A DNA stretch of 64,000 nucleotides from Mycolicibacter heraklionensis. Its GTDB lineage: Bacteria > Actinomycetota > Actinomycetes > Mycobacteriales > Mycobacteriaceae. The DNA is taken from contig NZ_LDPO01000021.1 in assembly GCF_001021505.1 (NCBI RefSeq), positions 20,245 to 84,244 of the forward strand, written 5' to 3'. Within the stretch, counting starts at the first letter, position 1; each line of letters begins with the position of its first letter. Below the pieces are notes generated by a model that had not been told where the DNA came from, ran no database searches, and was given only the letters and a program-made list of their open reading frames with translations. This document shows positions 8,044-16,350 of this stretch, one piece after another. Position numbers and translations under genes: made by a program.

Positions 8044-10227
8044 GTGAGGCTGGCGGGTAGGGAATTCGCAGGACTGGACCGGGTCAAGGACGTTGGTAAA
8101 CGGATGCGCATATGTCGGCGCGTTGCCGGGGAGCGGCCGCCAACCGTGCCTACGCTGCCGGAGACGCGGCAGGAGACACAGACGAATTCATTCGGCTGGA
8201 CGCCTTCCGAACAAGACGCGCGGGAGGATCTGTTGGGACGCGACATCTTTCAGCAACGCGAACGCTGGCTCGAAGAGTTGCGTGAGTACGTGAATAGCAA
8301 TGAGTCGATCATCTGCGGCGCTGGCTACATGTCGCTACCGGCGGTCACCGACGAGATCACCGAGGCCGCTGCCGATCCGCCGCCACACACCCGCCAACAG
8401 AGGTACGACTGGAAGTCGCGGGCTCGCGATCTCGACGATACTCGCGCGTGGTTGGGGCCTCAGCTTCGTGCCCAGGTTGAACCTGCGGCCGGGGACTTGT
8501 CGAGGGCAATCACCACCGACCTCCTCAAACTGAAGCAGAACGGAACCTTCGACCTCGACGATTCGAAACGGCCCCTCGTGCTGGCGAAGGCGCAGGCGCT
8601 GGGAACGCTCCTGGAGAGCGATGACACGATCTCCGCGGCGTGGCGCGACCTCGTGGCCGCGTGCCAAGACTCGGACCATTCCCTCTATCCGACCGAGCGC
8701 GTGAAGTTTCTGCGCGACACCGTGGTGGCTCTCTGCGCGCACAGGGACCAGGATCTAGGACCGTTCGGCTCACTCCGAACGGCAGTACAGGTACTTCTCG
8801 GTTCCGACTTCCAGGTGCGCCGCGCACAGTTCATCCTGGGAGACGTCGAGGGTCCCGTTGAGTTAGAGGTCGGTCGGGACTCGGACCTCACCCCGAGCGA
8901 GCTTGAAGATCTCGCCGCTCGCAGTGTGGCGGCGCCGTCGCTCGACGGGGACTACGTGGTCTGGTTTCGGATAGCGCGTGCCTACGTGAAGGGTGGGGTG
9001 TCGGTCAGCCACGGTGATGTCACTTTCTATCGAGCCCACTCGCTCTCAACCGCGCTGACTGACCACGATGTCGTGCGTGAGATGTTCGATGTGGTTCCCG
9101 AGGAGCTGCTCATCGAGGAGATTCGGCAGTTCCAAGGAGCTACAGGTGATGACGGGCCTTCCGAGATCCGCGGATTCGAGTGGCAGGACCCGGCACTGGT
9201 GTACGCCCGCGTCGAAGTACACGGTGTGAAACGACATCTCGTAGCGGAGCGCGCCCGAACACTCCTCGACGCCATCCTCCAGGTGAACGGAACACCAGAG
9301 AATGCGTGGAAGGTTCTGCGGGGCAGCCTGCTCTTCGGGGAGCGGGAACCCTTCCACTACACCTCCATTGAGTGGGGGCCGAAAGAAACTCGTGACTACG
9401 GCCAGCTCTACTACGAGAACGATGACTTCACGGAGACTCTGAAGGAGATGAGCGACGGGGGCCACGTGATCTCCGCCGAGATCGCCGAGGCTCTTGCTCC
9501 TGTTCTTCGGCTGCAAACCGAGCTGGAGGACACCCCACTCTCGGATGCCCAGGCTGTCGTACGAGCAGCTGTCCGCGCTATCGAGCACTGCAATACCTGG
9601 GCTACCCACGGAACGCTGGATTGGGTCGCCTTCATAAAGGAGTATCTGCTGGATGTCTACACGGTCGACGCGTTTGCACATCGCGCGGTCACTGATGTGT
9701 TCGACGCTGCAGTGAGGTACCTCCCAGACCACACACCGGGCGCTCCGGCTCAGCCCGACCTCGACGCCATTCGAAGAGACATCACTACCGACGACTGGAG
9801 CAACCGGATCATCCGCAGCAGGACGGTCGCCCACACGGCCGCGCTCCGAAGGATCTACACGGATCACTGGCTGGCGCGCCGGCTCGCCGAACTTGACGAC
9901 ACACTAGGCTCTGCGGGGGCGCTGGCCGCGGCGTTCCAGCAGGAACAGTCTCGTGTCGACGCGCGGGTGGATCGCTTGCGGAGGCAGCGCAACGCCGCCA
10001 TTCACGGCGGTACCCTGTCAGCGGCAGCCTGCGAAACGATCGCATTATTCGCCCAGCGGATCGCGAGGATGGCGTTGAACAACGTGGTCCGAGCAATCGT
10101 GGATAACGACACAGTGAACGCCCACACTAAGGCTCGCCGAGACGAGTACCGTCAACGATCCGACAACCTGAAGCAGAGCGGGGACCTGGAGTATCTGTTC
10201 GGAATCCCGACGCCTCCGTCGGTATGA
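8044..10227 (+). CDS. Large HEPN-motif protein of unknown function
   Basis: This 727-residue protein matches no family I can name. Near the C-terminus it has RRQRNAAIHGG, an R649-x4-H654 motif of the HEPN RNase type in a helical setting (about residues 600-690, with RARTVAHTAALRRIY-like helices before it). Upstream regions are mixed alpha/beta: a segment with repeated short helices (about 100-250), then LEVGRDSDLTPSELEDLAARS and WFRIARAYVKGGVSV. HEPN domains of this sort cleave RNA or act as toxins. The start is uncertain; an ATG at 8104 is an alternative. It is paired divergently with the AlbA_2 gene on its left. Confidence 0.6.
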   Translation: MRLAGREFAGLDRVKDVGKRMRICRRVAGERPPTVPTLPETRQETQTNSFGWTPSEQDAREDLLGRDIFQQRERWLEELREYVNSNESIICGAGYMSLPAVTDEITEAAADPPPHTRQQRYDWKSRARDLDDTRAWLGPQLRAQVEPAAGDLSRAITTDLLKLKQNGTFDLDDSKRPLVLAKAQALGTLLESDDTISAAWRDLVAACQDSDHSLYPTERVKFLRDTVVALCAHRDQDLGPFGSLRTAVQVLLGSDFQVRRAQFILGDVEGPVELEVGRDSDLTPSELEDLAARSVAAPSLDGDYVVWFRIARAYVKGGVSVSHGDVTFYRAHSLSTALTDHDVVREMFDVVPEELLIEEIRQFQGATGDDGPSEIRGFEWQDPALVYARVEVHGVKRHLVAERARTLLDAILQVNGTPENAWKVLRGSLLFGEREPFHYTSIEWGPKETRDYGQLYYENDDFTETLKEMSDGGHVISAEIAEALAPVLRLQTELEDTPLSDAQAVVRAAVRAIEHCNTWATHGTLDWVAFIKEYLLDVYTVDAFAHRAVTDVFDAAVRYLPDHTPGAPAQPDLDAIRRDITTDDWSNRIIRSRTVAHTAALRRIYTDHWLARRLAELDDTLGSAGALAAAFQQEQSRVDARVDRLRRQRNAAIHGGTLSAAACETIALFAQRIARMALNNVVRAIVDNDTVNAHTKARRDEYRQRSDNLKQSGDLEYLFGIPTPPSV

Positions 10228-10499
10228 GTTCAAGAGTGTGGTTGCGGCAGGTGGGTGGGTCAATCTGAATCGGGTCAGGTTGGCGGCCGGCATGCCAGGA
10301 GGTGCTTACGAACTCTTTCCGCGAACTGTGATGCGCCTGCATTCTTGAGCTACGTGCATAGATTGAACGATCTCCCTTTCAAAGCCCAGTTGGCGTCGCT
10401 GGGGCGCTGTCTGCTGAGCGAGCGGCGTTGGGGCGCTGGTTACGGAGCGAGTTGGGCCAGCAATGGCGGATACCGCGAGGCCGCGCGCCGGCCGAAGGG
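10228..10499. other. Intergenic stretch, no gene seen
   Basis: These 272 bp separate two plus-strand HEPN-motif genes. A short frame at 10255-10506 has no protein-like character. No strong hairpin or tRNA was found by eye. Confidence 0.5.
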
Positions 10500-10994
10500 A
10501 TGGTGAAAGGGGTGTCTAAGGTGTCCAATCCACAGTTTCAGGTGATCCGCGAGCTCACCCGGGTGTCACTTCCCGTCGACGACGGGTACTTGTTTCGACT
10601 CGGTGTTGCGCTGTATGGATTTGCCTCGGTGAGCGGCTTCATGTTGGAGATCGTCTCTTACCTGGATCCGCCCGCAGACCGGCAGGCAATCTCAGAGAGG
10701 CCGGCCGGCGCCATCCTCGATCAATTCCGATCGGCGGCCAAGAAGTGGAAGGGAGCGCCCATCCAGCAGGCAGCGAGTACAGCCGCGACAGAGTTCGAGC
10801 GTCTCAACAGCGAACGGAGTGACTTCGTGCACGCCTACCCAATAACCGGGGTGGCCGGTGCACAGATCTTGCTCCGCCGGTTTGAGGAAAAGGGCAAGTA
10901 CTTCGAGGTCACCGATGCATTCCTCGATGACTTCGTCAGTCGCTTGACGCGGGTGTCGGACGCTCTGTACGTGATCCGCGACGTGGTGACCTAG
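10500..10994 (+). CDS. Small HEPN-motif protein
   Basis: From the ATG at 10500 the protein has 164 residues; a GTG at 10521 has the better ribosome site (AAAGGGG eight bases upstream). It is predominantly helical and contains LNSERSDFVHAYP, an R106-x4-H111 HEPN signature, flanked by helices ILDQFRSAAKKW and FLDDFVSRLTRVSDALYVI. Stand-alone HEPN proteins of this size are commonly RNases or toxins, or partners of a larger regulator. It converges on the second AlbA_2 gene with 43 bp between the stop codons. I know of no named system with this exact protein. Confidence 0.6.
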   Translation: MVKGVSKVSNPQFQVIRELTRVSLPVDDGYLFRLGVALYGFASVSGFMLEIVSYLDPPADRQAISERPAGAILDQFRSAAKKWKGAPIQQAASTAATEFERLNSERSDFVHAYPITGVAGAQILLRRFEEKGKYFEVTDAFLDDFVSRLTRVSDALYVIRDVVT

Positions 10995-11037
10995 GACCGT
11001 GCGCCATGCGCTCAACCTGACGGGCCTACCCCCGGCC

Positions 11038-12243
11038 TCAAGGCGTGTACAGCCAAGGGAATTGGTTCGCACTCGTACTCGACAGGCTGCGGAGCAGCTG
11101 ACCGACGAGGTCGCGCACAATGGCGTGCGGCGACTGTTGAATCTCTGCCAGCGACGCTGTCTTCGCTCGCGAGTAGTCGCGGTCCGTGTAGATCGGCAAC
11201 TGGTCGTCGTAGCTAGACGTTGCGCTCAGCGCGAAGGAGTTGGCGCCCTCGATGCCCACGACGGCAACACCGAATCGCCATGAGCCGCTGAACCCATACA
11301 GCGCAACCTGGGCGGCCAGGCGTACGACGAGATCGGTGTGGCCGAGGATGACCGATTCCATGACACGCGGCCGGGGTTCTTCACTCCATACGCCGCCGTA
11401 CATCCTCACAACCCCGCCGGACAGGAGCGTAATCGCACCGGACTCATGGAATTTGACCTCGGCTTGCCGCTCAGCACCTTCGAAGCGGCTGTTGTCCGAC
11501 CAGCTCGTGGCCGCGATGCCACCTGGTCGTTGCCACACTCCAAACGGCTGACGGAGGCTCGGTTCGGCCGACTGATGCACCGCCGACGCCTGACACAAAC
11601 TGACGACGTCTGCGCGTGCCGAATCCGATACCGCCAATTCGATCAGCAGATCGTCCCTAGCGCCTAGCGGCCTCGCGAGTACAGCCATTACGGGGGCGAA
11701 GCCGCGGCGCTGGTGGACCTCGTCGATCAGACCAAGCGCTTCAGCCGCAAGATCTACGTTCTGCGCGATCAGACTCTCATGCTTCCGAAGCACTTCCGCA
11801 TTCGATAGCGGAATGTTGATCTTGTCGCCGCGAGCGTAGTACTTGTTGTCCGCCATGTGGGGCGGACGCGGCGACACCGGAACGTGGACCAGCAGGTAGC
11901 CCTCGTCCGGGTTCGCGTCGGATGGGATCTGCGTCGTCGTTACTGTGACCGCTTCGTCTACTCGCGTGCGACCGACTTGCTCGATGCGCTCCGCGAGGTT
12001 GGCGAGTGGTACCGGCGTTAGGCTCGGCGGTTTCGTTGCCTCGTCTACGCCAATGACGATGGTTCCGCCGTCCTCGGAGAACGCTGCGATGTCCTTTGCG
12101 ATCTCGCGGTTTCCTGGATTGCCTCCTTGGAGCTCACGTTTTATGTCGAGATAGTGATTCTCTTCCAGCGTGCCGTTGGCTGCGGCTTGGGCTAGTGCCT
12201 CCTCGGTGAGGGGAGGCCAGCTCGGTTGGGTGGGGACGCTCAT
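11038..12243 (-). CDS. AlbA_2 (Schlafen-type) putative DNA-binding protein
   Basis: The frame from the ATG at 12243 (an upstream ATG at 12261 adds six residues) encodes 401 residues. The N-terminal 150 form a recognisable AlbA_2 domain: LEENHYLDIKREL, then the helix REIAKDIAAFSEDGG, the strand GTIVIGVDE and, about 60 residues on, GYLLVHVPVSPRPPHMADNKYYARGD with the typical YYxRxG-like ending. The rest (EVHQRRGFAPVMAVLARPLG onward) is a beta-rich domain I do not recognise. Such proteins are frequent in defence islands. It faces the small HEPN gene, forming a second AlbA_2/HEPN neighbour pair in this element. Confidence 0.75.
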   Translation of the reverse strand: MSVPTQPSWPPLTEEALAQAAANGTLEENHYLDIKRELQGGNPGNREIAKDIAAFSEDGGTIVIGVDEATKPPSLTPVPLANLAERIEQVGRTRVDEAVTVTTTQIPSDANPDEGYLLVHVPVSPRPPHMADNKYYARGDKINIPLSNAEVLRKHESLIAQNVDLAAEALGLIDEVHQRRGFAPVMAVLARPLGARDDLLIELAVSDSARADVVSLCQASAVHQSAEPSLRQPFGVWQRPGGIAATSWSDNSRFEGAERQAEVKFHESGAITLLSGGVVRMYGGVWSEEPRPRVMESVILGHTDLVVRLAAQVALYGFSGSWRFGVAVVGIEGANSFALSATSSYDDQLPIYTDRDYSRAKTASLAEIQQSPHAIVRDLVGQLLRSLSSTSANQFPWLYTP

Positions 12244-12299
12244 CGAGCGCCATGATTGCACCTACTCGCGGCATCGCGCATAGGAATGAGGGTGTCGCC

Positions 12300-12627
12300 G
12301 CCGCCCGCCCACAATCGACGATGAAGGTTGCCATCCACACTTCGGCGCGAGTCTCGTCGTCGTCGACCGCGGTGTACCGCTCCGTGCTCGTAACACTGGG
12401 ATGTCCGAGCAGCGTTTGCATCGCGCGCAGATTGCGGGATCCGTGGTACGCCTTGGTTGCAAATCGGTGGCGGCAAGGTGTGGGCGGTCCCTTGGTCGGG
12501 CAGTGCACCGGCTATCAGATTGCAGGATTATCGCGGCGACAGGTGACCGTCATCGTCACCGGAAAACAGGTGGCCGTCGGCATCGGCGCCCACGATTACC
12601 GCGGCTAGGGCGAGTCTCGGGGTTGCG
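12300..12627 (-). pseudogene. Relic of a second tyrosine integrase
   Basis: On the minus strand a phage-integrase C-terminus can be pieced together: GHLSPR, then an in-frame TAA, then ALPDQGTAHTL, a one-base shift near 12470, then RHRFATKAYHGSRNLRAMQ, TLLGHPSVTSTERYTAVDDDE. This supplies the H-x-L-R box, the GH box and the nucleophile Tyr of a tyrosine recombinase. It differs in sequence from the integrase at 2805-3878. The C-terminal limit is unclear because the frame merges with the start of the AlbA_2 gene. It records an older integration event or the decayed integrase of a neighbouring element. Confidence 0.75.
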
Positions 12628-12647
12628 TGTATCAACTGGGGTGATGG

Positions 12648-13880
12648 TTACGCCGAGAAATTTGGTACATCAGCCATATTCAAATTGCGGACCCCCACCA
12701 CCATCTCAAAACGGGCTAGTGAGGTCCCGAGTAGAAGGGGGCCTGGCAACTCGGAAGCGATCGATAGTGCATCACCCGGAGCTGGCGCAACCGCTCCCGC
12801 AATCCAGATCCCATCCGAGGTGCGCAGATTGGCGACATCCAAAGTGCCGGAACGTGTTATTAACATCGGCCCTTCTTTGCATGGAGGATCGGACGGAACC
12901 TCGATGAGGTCTGTGGCATCGTCGTCCGGCCGAATCGATGACGGGTTTTTGCTGGTTACGAAGAGTGCCATGTTGTCAAATGTGGGCTTGGTCAGAAGCT
13001 CCCAGCCAGAGTGATAGAAGCCGCTCATGTTGTAGTTGACGCCGAGGACCGCGCCAACCAATTCGCGAACGTAAGCCCAAAGACGTTGTAGTGAAGTGCG
13101 CAGTTCTGCGCGACCGGCGTCGTCCTGCGGGAGCAGATATCGGCCCGGCTTCGCGTGACTCAACGCAGAGCGCTCATCGGCATACATGTTGGCGTAAACC
13201 CAATCGATGGGCGCTGATTCGCCAGGGGGAGCCAATTTCGTTACCGGAACCAGTGCATCGGCTTGTTGTAGTGCTGCTGTGAACCATGCCTTCTCGCTCT
13301 CGACTGGACGGCCGTTTGGACCCACATTCAGTGGCCGAATGTCGCTAAGCAGGCGCTCCAAAGCCAGAAACATGTTGCGGTAAGAGTCAAACAGATACTC
13401 GGAGGTGCGCGACATCCGGATGAACCGGAAGGCGTCATGTTGCGCCGGCGTAGGAGGGGGCGGTTCAAGGACAGCTTTTCCCGATGCGTCAGTCACACTT
13501 ACAGATGCGTTGATCTGGGTTCTCGTCGTGAGGATGACTCTGGCACGAAGGACGGCGCCGACGGCCGGTTCCGGCCACCACACTAGGCAGTCGTCAGAGT
13601 CAAGGCGGACCGCCGCATCGCACCAACCACGGATGCACATATAGTCCAAGGCGTTGTTGGCGGCGCGAAGTGCATCCGGGTGCGTGTCGTTGAAGTTTGC
13701 TGCTGACGATCTGCCATACGTGACAACGGCCCTCGTTGACGCTGCGACCGTCGTCGTCCAACCCCCGAGCGTGACCGTAGCGTCGGCGTTCGGCTTGTCT
13801 CGGAGCAGGAACACGGCGCCATGACGGCAAGTATCAGCGGGGTCTTGAAGCGGGATACCGGCGCAAAGCCCAATAGTCAT
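12648..13880 (-). CDS. HEPN-motif protein of unknown function
   Basis: This 410-residue protein has two parts. A mostly beta N-terminal half follows the helix ALRAANNALDYMCIRG (about residues 70-85) and contains DDCLVWWPEPAVGAVLRAR. A helical C-terminal half begins with FRFIRMSRTSEYLFDSYRNM and carries a HEPN signature in YADERSALSHAKPGR (R237-x4-H242). The helix-rich DAYRNMF...ERLLS segment and the R-x4-HAK motif are arranged as in a widespread family of uncharacterised helical proteins that I recall but cannot name. It is the fourth intact protein with an R-x4-H signature in element A and lies next to the right att. Confidence 0.6.
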   Translation of the reverse strand: MTIGLCAGIPLQDPADTCRHGAVFLLRDKPNADATVTLGGWTTTVAASTRAVVTYGRSSAANFNDTHPDALRAANNALDYMCIRGWCDAAVRLDSDDCLVWWPEPAVGAVLRARVILTTRTQINASVSVTDASGKAVLEPPPPTPAQHDAFRFIRMSRTSEYLFDSYRNMFLALERLLSDIRPLNVGPNGRPVESEKAWFTAALQQADALVPVTKLAPPGESAPIDWVYANMYADERSALSHAKPGRYLLPQDDAGRAELRTSLQRLWAYVRELVGAVLGVNYNMSGFYHSGWELLTKPTFDNMALFVTSKNPSSIRPDDDATDLIEVPSDPPCKEGPMLITRSGTLDVANLRTSDGIWIAGAVAPAPGDALSIASELPGPLLLGTSLARFEMVVGVRNLNMADVPNFSA

Positions 13881-14048
13881 ACACCGAATTATTGCGGCCG
13901 TCCTGGCCTGGATTGTTCCAGTCTGACACCGGTGTCTCTACAGGCGCGGTTAACACCGCGTCCAACGGGCCGGTACTTTCTCTCGCCACGCTGTTCGTCG
14001 GCCCCCAAGCCGCTCCTGTTGCGATGCGCATCACCTGCTCGTTTCCCA
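13881..14048. other. Non-coding right end of element A
   Basis: No convincing gene is seen between the HEPN-motif gene and the att arm repeats. A 77-residue minus-strand frame (13834-14067) overlaps the HEPN gene start and the arm site and is not protein-like. Confidence 0.5.
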
Positions 14049-14067
14049 GGGACCACGTTGGGACCAC
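14049..14067 (+). promoter_or_regulatory. Paired GGGACCAC repeat, candidate arm site (element A right end)
   Basis: GGGACCAC at 14049 and 14060 (11-bp spacing), 124 bp before the att core. The whole 124-bp segment 14049-14172 resembles 18842-18965 in the same order and with equal length, as expected for right ends of two related elements. Confidence 0.6.
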
Positions 14068-14172
14068 ACGTCATGCGCGATGCTGAACGACCTGCACGTC
14101 CGTGAACGTCACGCACAGGGCCGAAGCCGTCGGAACGCTTCGTGACTTGCGGAAACGCTCTACCGCTACTTC

Positions 14173-14216
14173 CTGGGGGTCAAGTGGTCGCAGGTTCAAA
14201 TCCTGTCAGCCCGACA
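14173..14216 (+). repeat. attR of element A: 44-bp direct repeat copy 2
   Basis: Identical over all 44 bases to 1087-1130, including the GGG anticodon, the T arm and the acceptor 3' strand. There is no 5' tRNA half here, so it is not a tRNA gene. Confidence 0.92.
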
Positions 14217-14264
14217 CAGGTCAGAGGGTGTTTCGGAGCCGTCCGGGGCGCCCTTTCGGCGTTT

Positions 14265-14286
14265 TGACCACCACTGGTGACCACCA
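14265..14286 (+). promoter_or_regulatory. TGACCACCA direct repeat, possible left arm site of element B
   Basis: TGACCACCA occurs at 14265 and 14278 (13-bp spacing), 49 bp inside the left end of element B, about where GGGACCA pairs lie in element A. The similarity to GGGACCA is partial, so the assignment is tentative. Confidence 0.35.
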
Positions 14287-14352
14287 CGGATCAAACAGAG
14301 GACACCGCAAGGAGCCTTGACGGGGCGGCGGAACGCAAGGACACTTGACAGT

Positions 14353-14589
14353 GTGGAAGTGCGGCGCAGCGCTTACAAACACGGGAAGTCCAAGGAGGAC
14401 ATCGAGCACGCCTTCCGCAACGCACTCCGACTGGTGGAATATGAGTACGACGGTGAGGAACGTCTGCTAGTCATCGGTCCTGCGCGAGACGGGTCGATGC
14501 TAGGGCTGGTAGCAGTCCCCGCCGAAGACCCTGACCGAATCATTCACGCCGACGACTTGTACCCGGAACACTACGTCTATCTGAATTGA
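14353..14589 (+). CDS. Small toxin-like protein (BrnT/DUF4258-like)
   Basis: This 78-residue protein from the GTG at 14353 reads VEVRRSAYKHGKSKEDIEHA, then LLVIGPARDGSMLGLVAVPA, DDPDRIIHADDLYPEHY-like. The order helix, beta hairpin, basic and His-rich tail resembles BrnT or DUF4258 RNase-like toxins of the RelE fold. A TTG at 14317 would add 12 residues, but its AAGGAG lies only 2 bases away, too close, whereas AAGGACA precedes the GTG at normal spacing. The next gene starts 10 bp after its stop. A two-gene toxin-antitoxin module is the likeliest reading. Confidence 0.55.
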   Translation: MEVRRSAYKHGKSKEDIEHAFRNALRLVEYEYDGEERLLVIGPARDGSMLGLVAVPAEDPDRIIHADDLYPEHYVYLN

Positions 14590-14599
14590 GGTGAACACC

Positions 14600-14845
14600 A
14601 TGACCGTTATCCATGACAAAGACACCGGGCTTCACACTCTGAACCCGAAAACTAACCCGGCACGCGATGCGACCGCGTTCCGTCGCATCGTCGCAGCGGT
14701 AGAAGCCGTACACCAAGCTGACGCTGAACTGGTGGAAGCCGTTCGCGCATCCCGTGTGGCGGGGGATTCGTGGACTGTCATCGCGGTTGCGTTGGGCACC
14801 ACCCGGCAGGCAGCCCAGCAGCGTTTCGCCAAGGTAGTTGATTAG
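14600..14845 (+). CDS. Small helix-turn-helix protein, candidate antitoxin
   Basis: This 81-residue protein (ATG at 14600 after a GAGGTG ribosome site; an in-frame GTG at 14591 is possible) is helical. It ends in a helix-turn-helix, SWTVIAVALGTTRQAAQQRF (about residues 57-76), as in small DNA-binding regulators of actinobacteria. The position 10 bp behind a toxin-like gene suggests it neutralises that protein and represses the pair. The order toxin then antitoxin is less common but known, for example in BrnTA and HigBA. Confidence 0.55.
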   Translation: MTVIHDKDTGLHTLNPKTNPARDATAFRRIVAAVEAVHQADAELVEAVRASRVAGDSWTVIAVALGTTRQAAQQRFAKVVD

Positions 14846-15004
14846 CTGGATGCCGCCGCGGTGTCCCCATTGTCAGTGACCACCGACAGCTGTGCCTTGA
14901 GCACCGCCGCGGGTGATTGTCAGCACGCGGCGACCTAGGTCTGGGGACCGCTTGCCGCGCTTTACGAAGCAATATTCGGCTGTCCGCGGTGTGGCCTGAA
15001 GCTG

Positions 15005-16311
15005 TCAGTTCCCACCGAGCGCCTTGGCTGCCAATGCTGCTGCGGCAGGACTCACGATATTCCGTCGCGCCCGGGTGACGGGCTGGTCGGTCACGTTGAT
15101 CAGGACGTCGTAGACGAGTAGGTGTTGCAGAGACGATTCTGTGATGGATCGACCGTCGGAGTAGCGCCAACCGAGTTCCGCCAGCAACGCCGCGATTTCG
15201 TCGAACGGCAGTATGGAGTCCGCTGAGACCGCCGCATAGGCCAGCAGAAGTACGGTGGCCTGTGTCTCGAATTTCTCGGCGGACTTGGGAATCAACCGGC
15301 CGGCCAGATGATTCCACAATCTGTCGGTGTCACGCTGGGCTGCTATGCCGGCCTTGGTCAGCAACAACGTGCCCTTGTGCTTACGCAGCAATCCCAACGA
15401 CTGCATGCCCTCGCGGTACCGCAGCAGTGGATAGCATTGGACCTCGCGGTTGTGCTTGCCGATCCAATCACTCATTACCGGAACGACTTTGGAGGCCTCC
15501 TCTACGTCGGCCGGCTTGAGATACCCGGCGGTCGGCAACGGAATACCGCCGTCTTTGGCGCGATCCAGAAACCACTGATACCCCGCAGATTGTCGGCGAC
15601 TGCGACCTGGTGCAGCGATCGCGCACCGGCCGCCGAGAGCGCCGCCCTCGTCAGGTCATCGCCATACCGCGTGTATGTCAGCCGATGAACGAGATCGACC
15701 AGGCGCATGTCGATGCTTGCCTCGTACAGCACGAAGTACGCGTCACCAAATCCTTTGTTGAGCCGTTCCGGCTCGAACAGCGCCGGGTCGGTGAGCACCT
15801 CGGCGAGGCTGTCGGCATCGACCAGATGCCCGCAGTCTTCTGGCGGCGCGGCGCGCTCACCGTCGACGACAACTGCTGCGGGGCAGTCTGTCCGGGCGGT
15901 AATGACTTCTTCAAGACACAGCGTCAGCTCCCAGTTGTCGCCGTAGTCGTAGAGATAGTGCAGGACATCGCCGGGCGCAGCGAGAGCTTCGTCGAGTCGA
16001 GTCTCCGCACAGGGAAGGCCGTCGTCGTCTTCGGGCCACTCCTTGTTGTCCATGTCGTACGGACACAGGAACAGCTGGCTGTGACGTTCGAACGCACCGC
16101 CGCCGAGGGAGAAGCGATACAGGTGCGAGTCCGTCCAATCGAACGCCACCTGCAGAACCTGGTGCAGTAGGTCCAGCGTCAAGTTCGAGCGCAGCTCCAC
16201 CCGTCGCCAGATCGTTGGATCGCTCCCATCGAGGTGCACCCGGACCCGGTAGACGGCGACATCCCTGCGTCGCGGGTGACGAAGATCGGGCCGCTGGGCC
16301 GGTTCCGGCAC
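15005..16311 (-). pseudogene. pRiA4b ORF-3 family protein, frameshifted
   Basis: The minus strand encodes a pRiA4b ORF-3-like domain: YRVRVHLDGSDPTIWRRVEL, LHQVLQVAFDWTDSHLYRF and the LHYLYDYGDNWEL core. The frame ends at 15502 in a non-homologous tail. Shifting by one base at the C4 run 15581-15584 gives YQWFLDRAKDGGIPLPTAGY, which joins smoothly to the second frame, MPTAGYLKPADVEEAS..., to the stop at 15005. So one gene of about 430 codons is split by a homopolymer indel. The function of the family is unknown; it is often found on plasmids and islands. The GTG at 16311 is the most plausible start. A base-calling error cannot be excluded. Confidence 0.75.
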
Positions 16312-16350
16312 CAGTCGCAGATGCGGGCGCGGCCACCTTAGGGTGTTGGT

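Larger units (their letters stand above)
1087..14216. mobile_element. Integrated element A (tRNA-Pro, HEPN/AlbA_2 defence cargo)
   Basis: The element is bounded by perfect 44-bp direct repeats derived from tRNA-Pro and carries a tyrosine integrase gene (now truncated) near its left end. The cargo is almost entirely of the anti-phage type: ApeA-like HEPN proteins, further HEPN-motif proteins and AlbA_2 proteins. No capsid, tail, replication or conjugation genes are visible, so it looks like an integrative island or degenerate satellite rather than a prophage. With the integrase broken by an insertion sequence it is probably no longer self-mobile. Confidence 0.82.

Noticed and set aside
14173..14216. 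Possible second tRNA-Pro gene
   Set aside because: Only the 3' half is present; the acceptor 5' strand and D arm are missing, so it is an att site.
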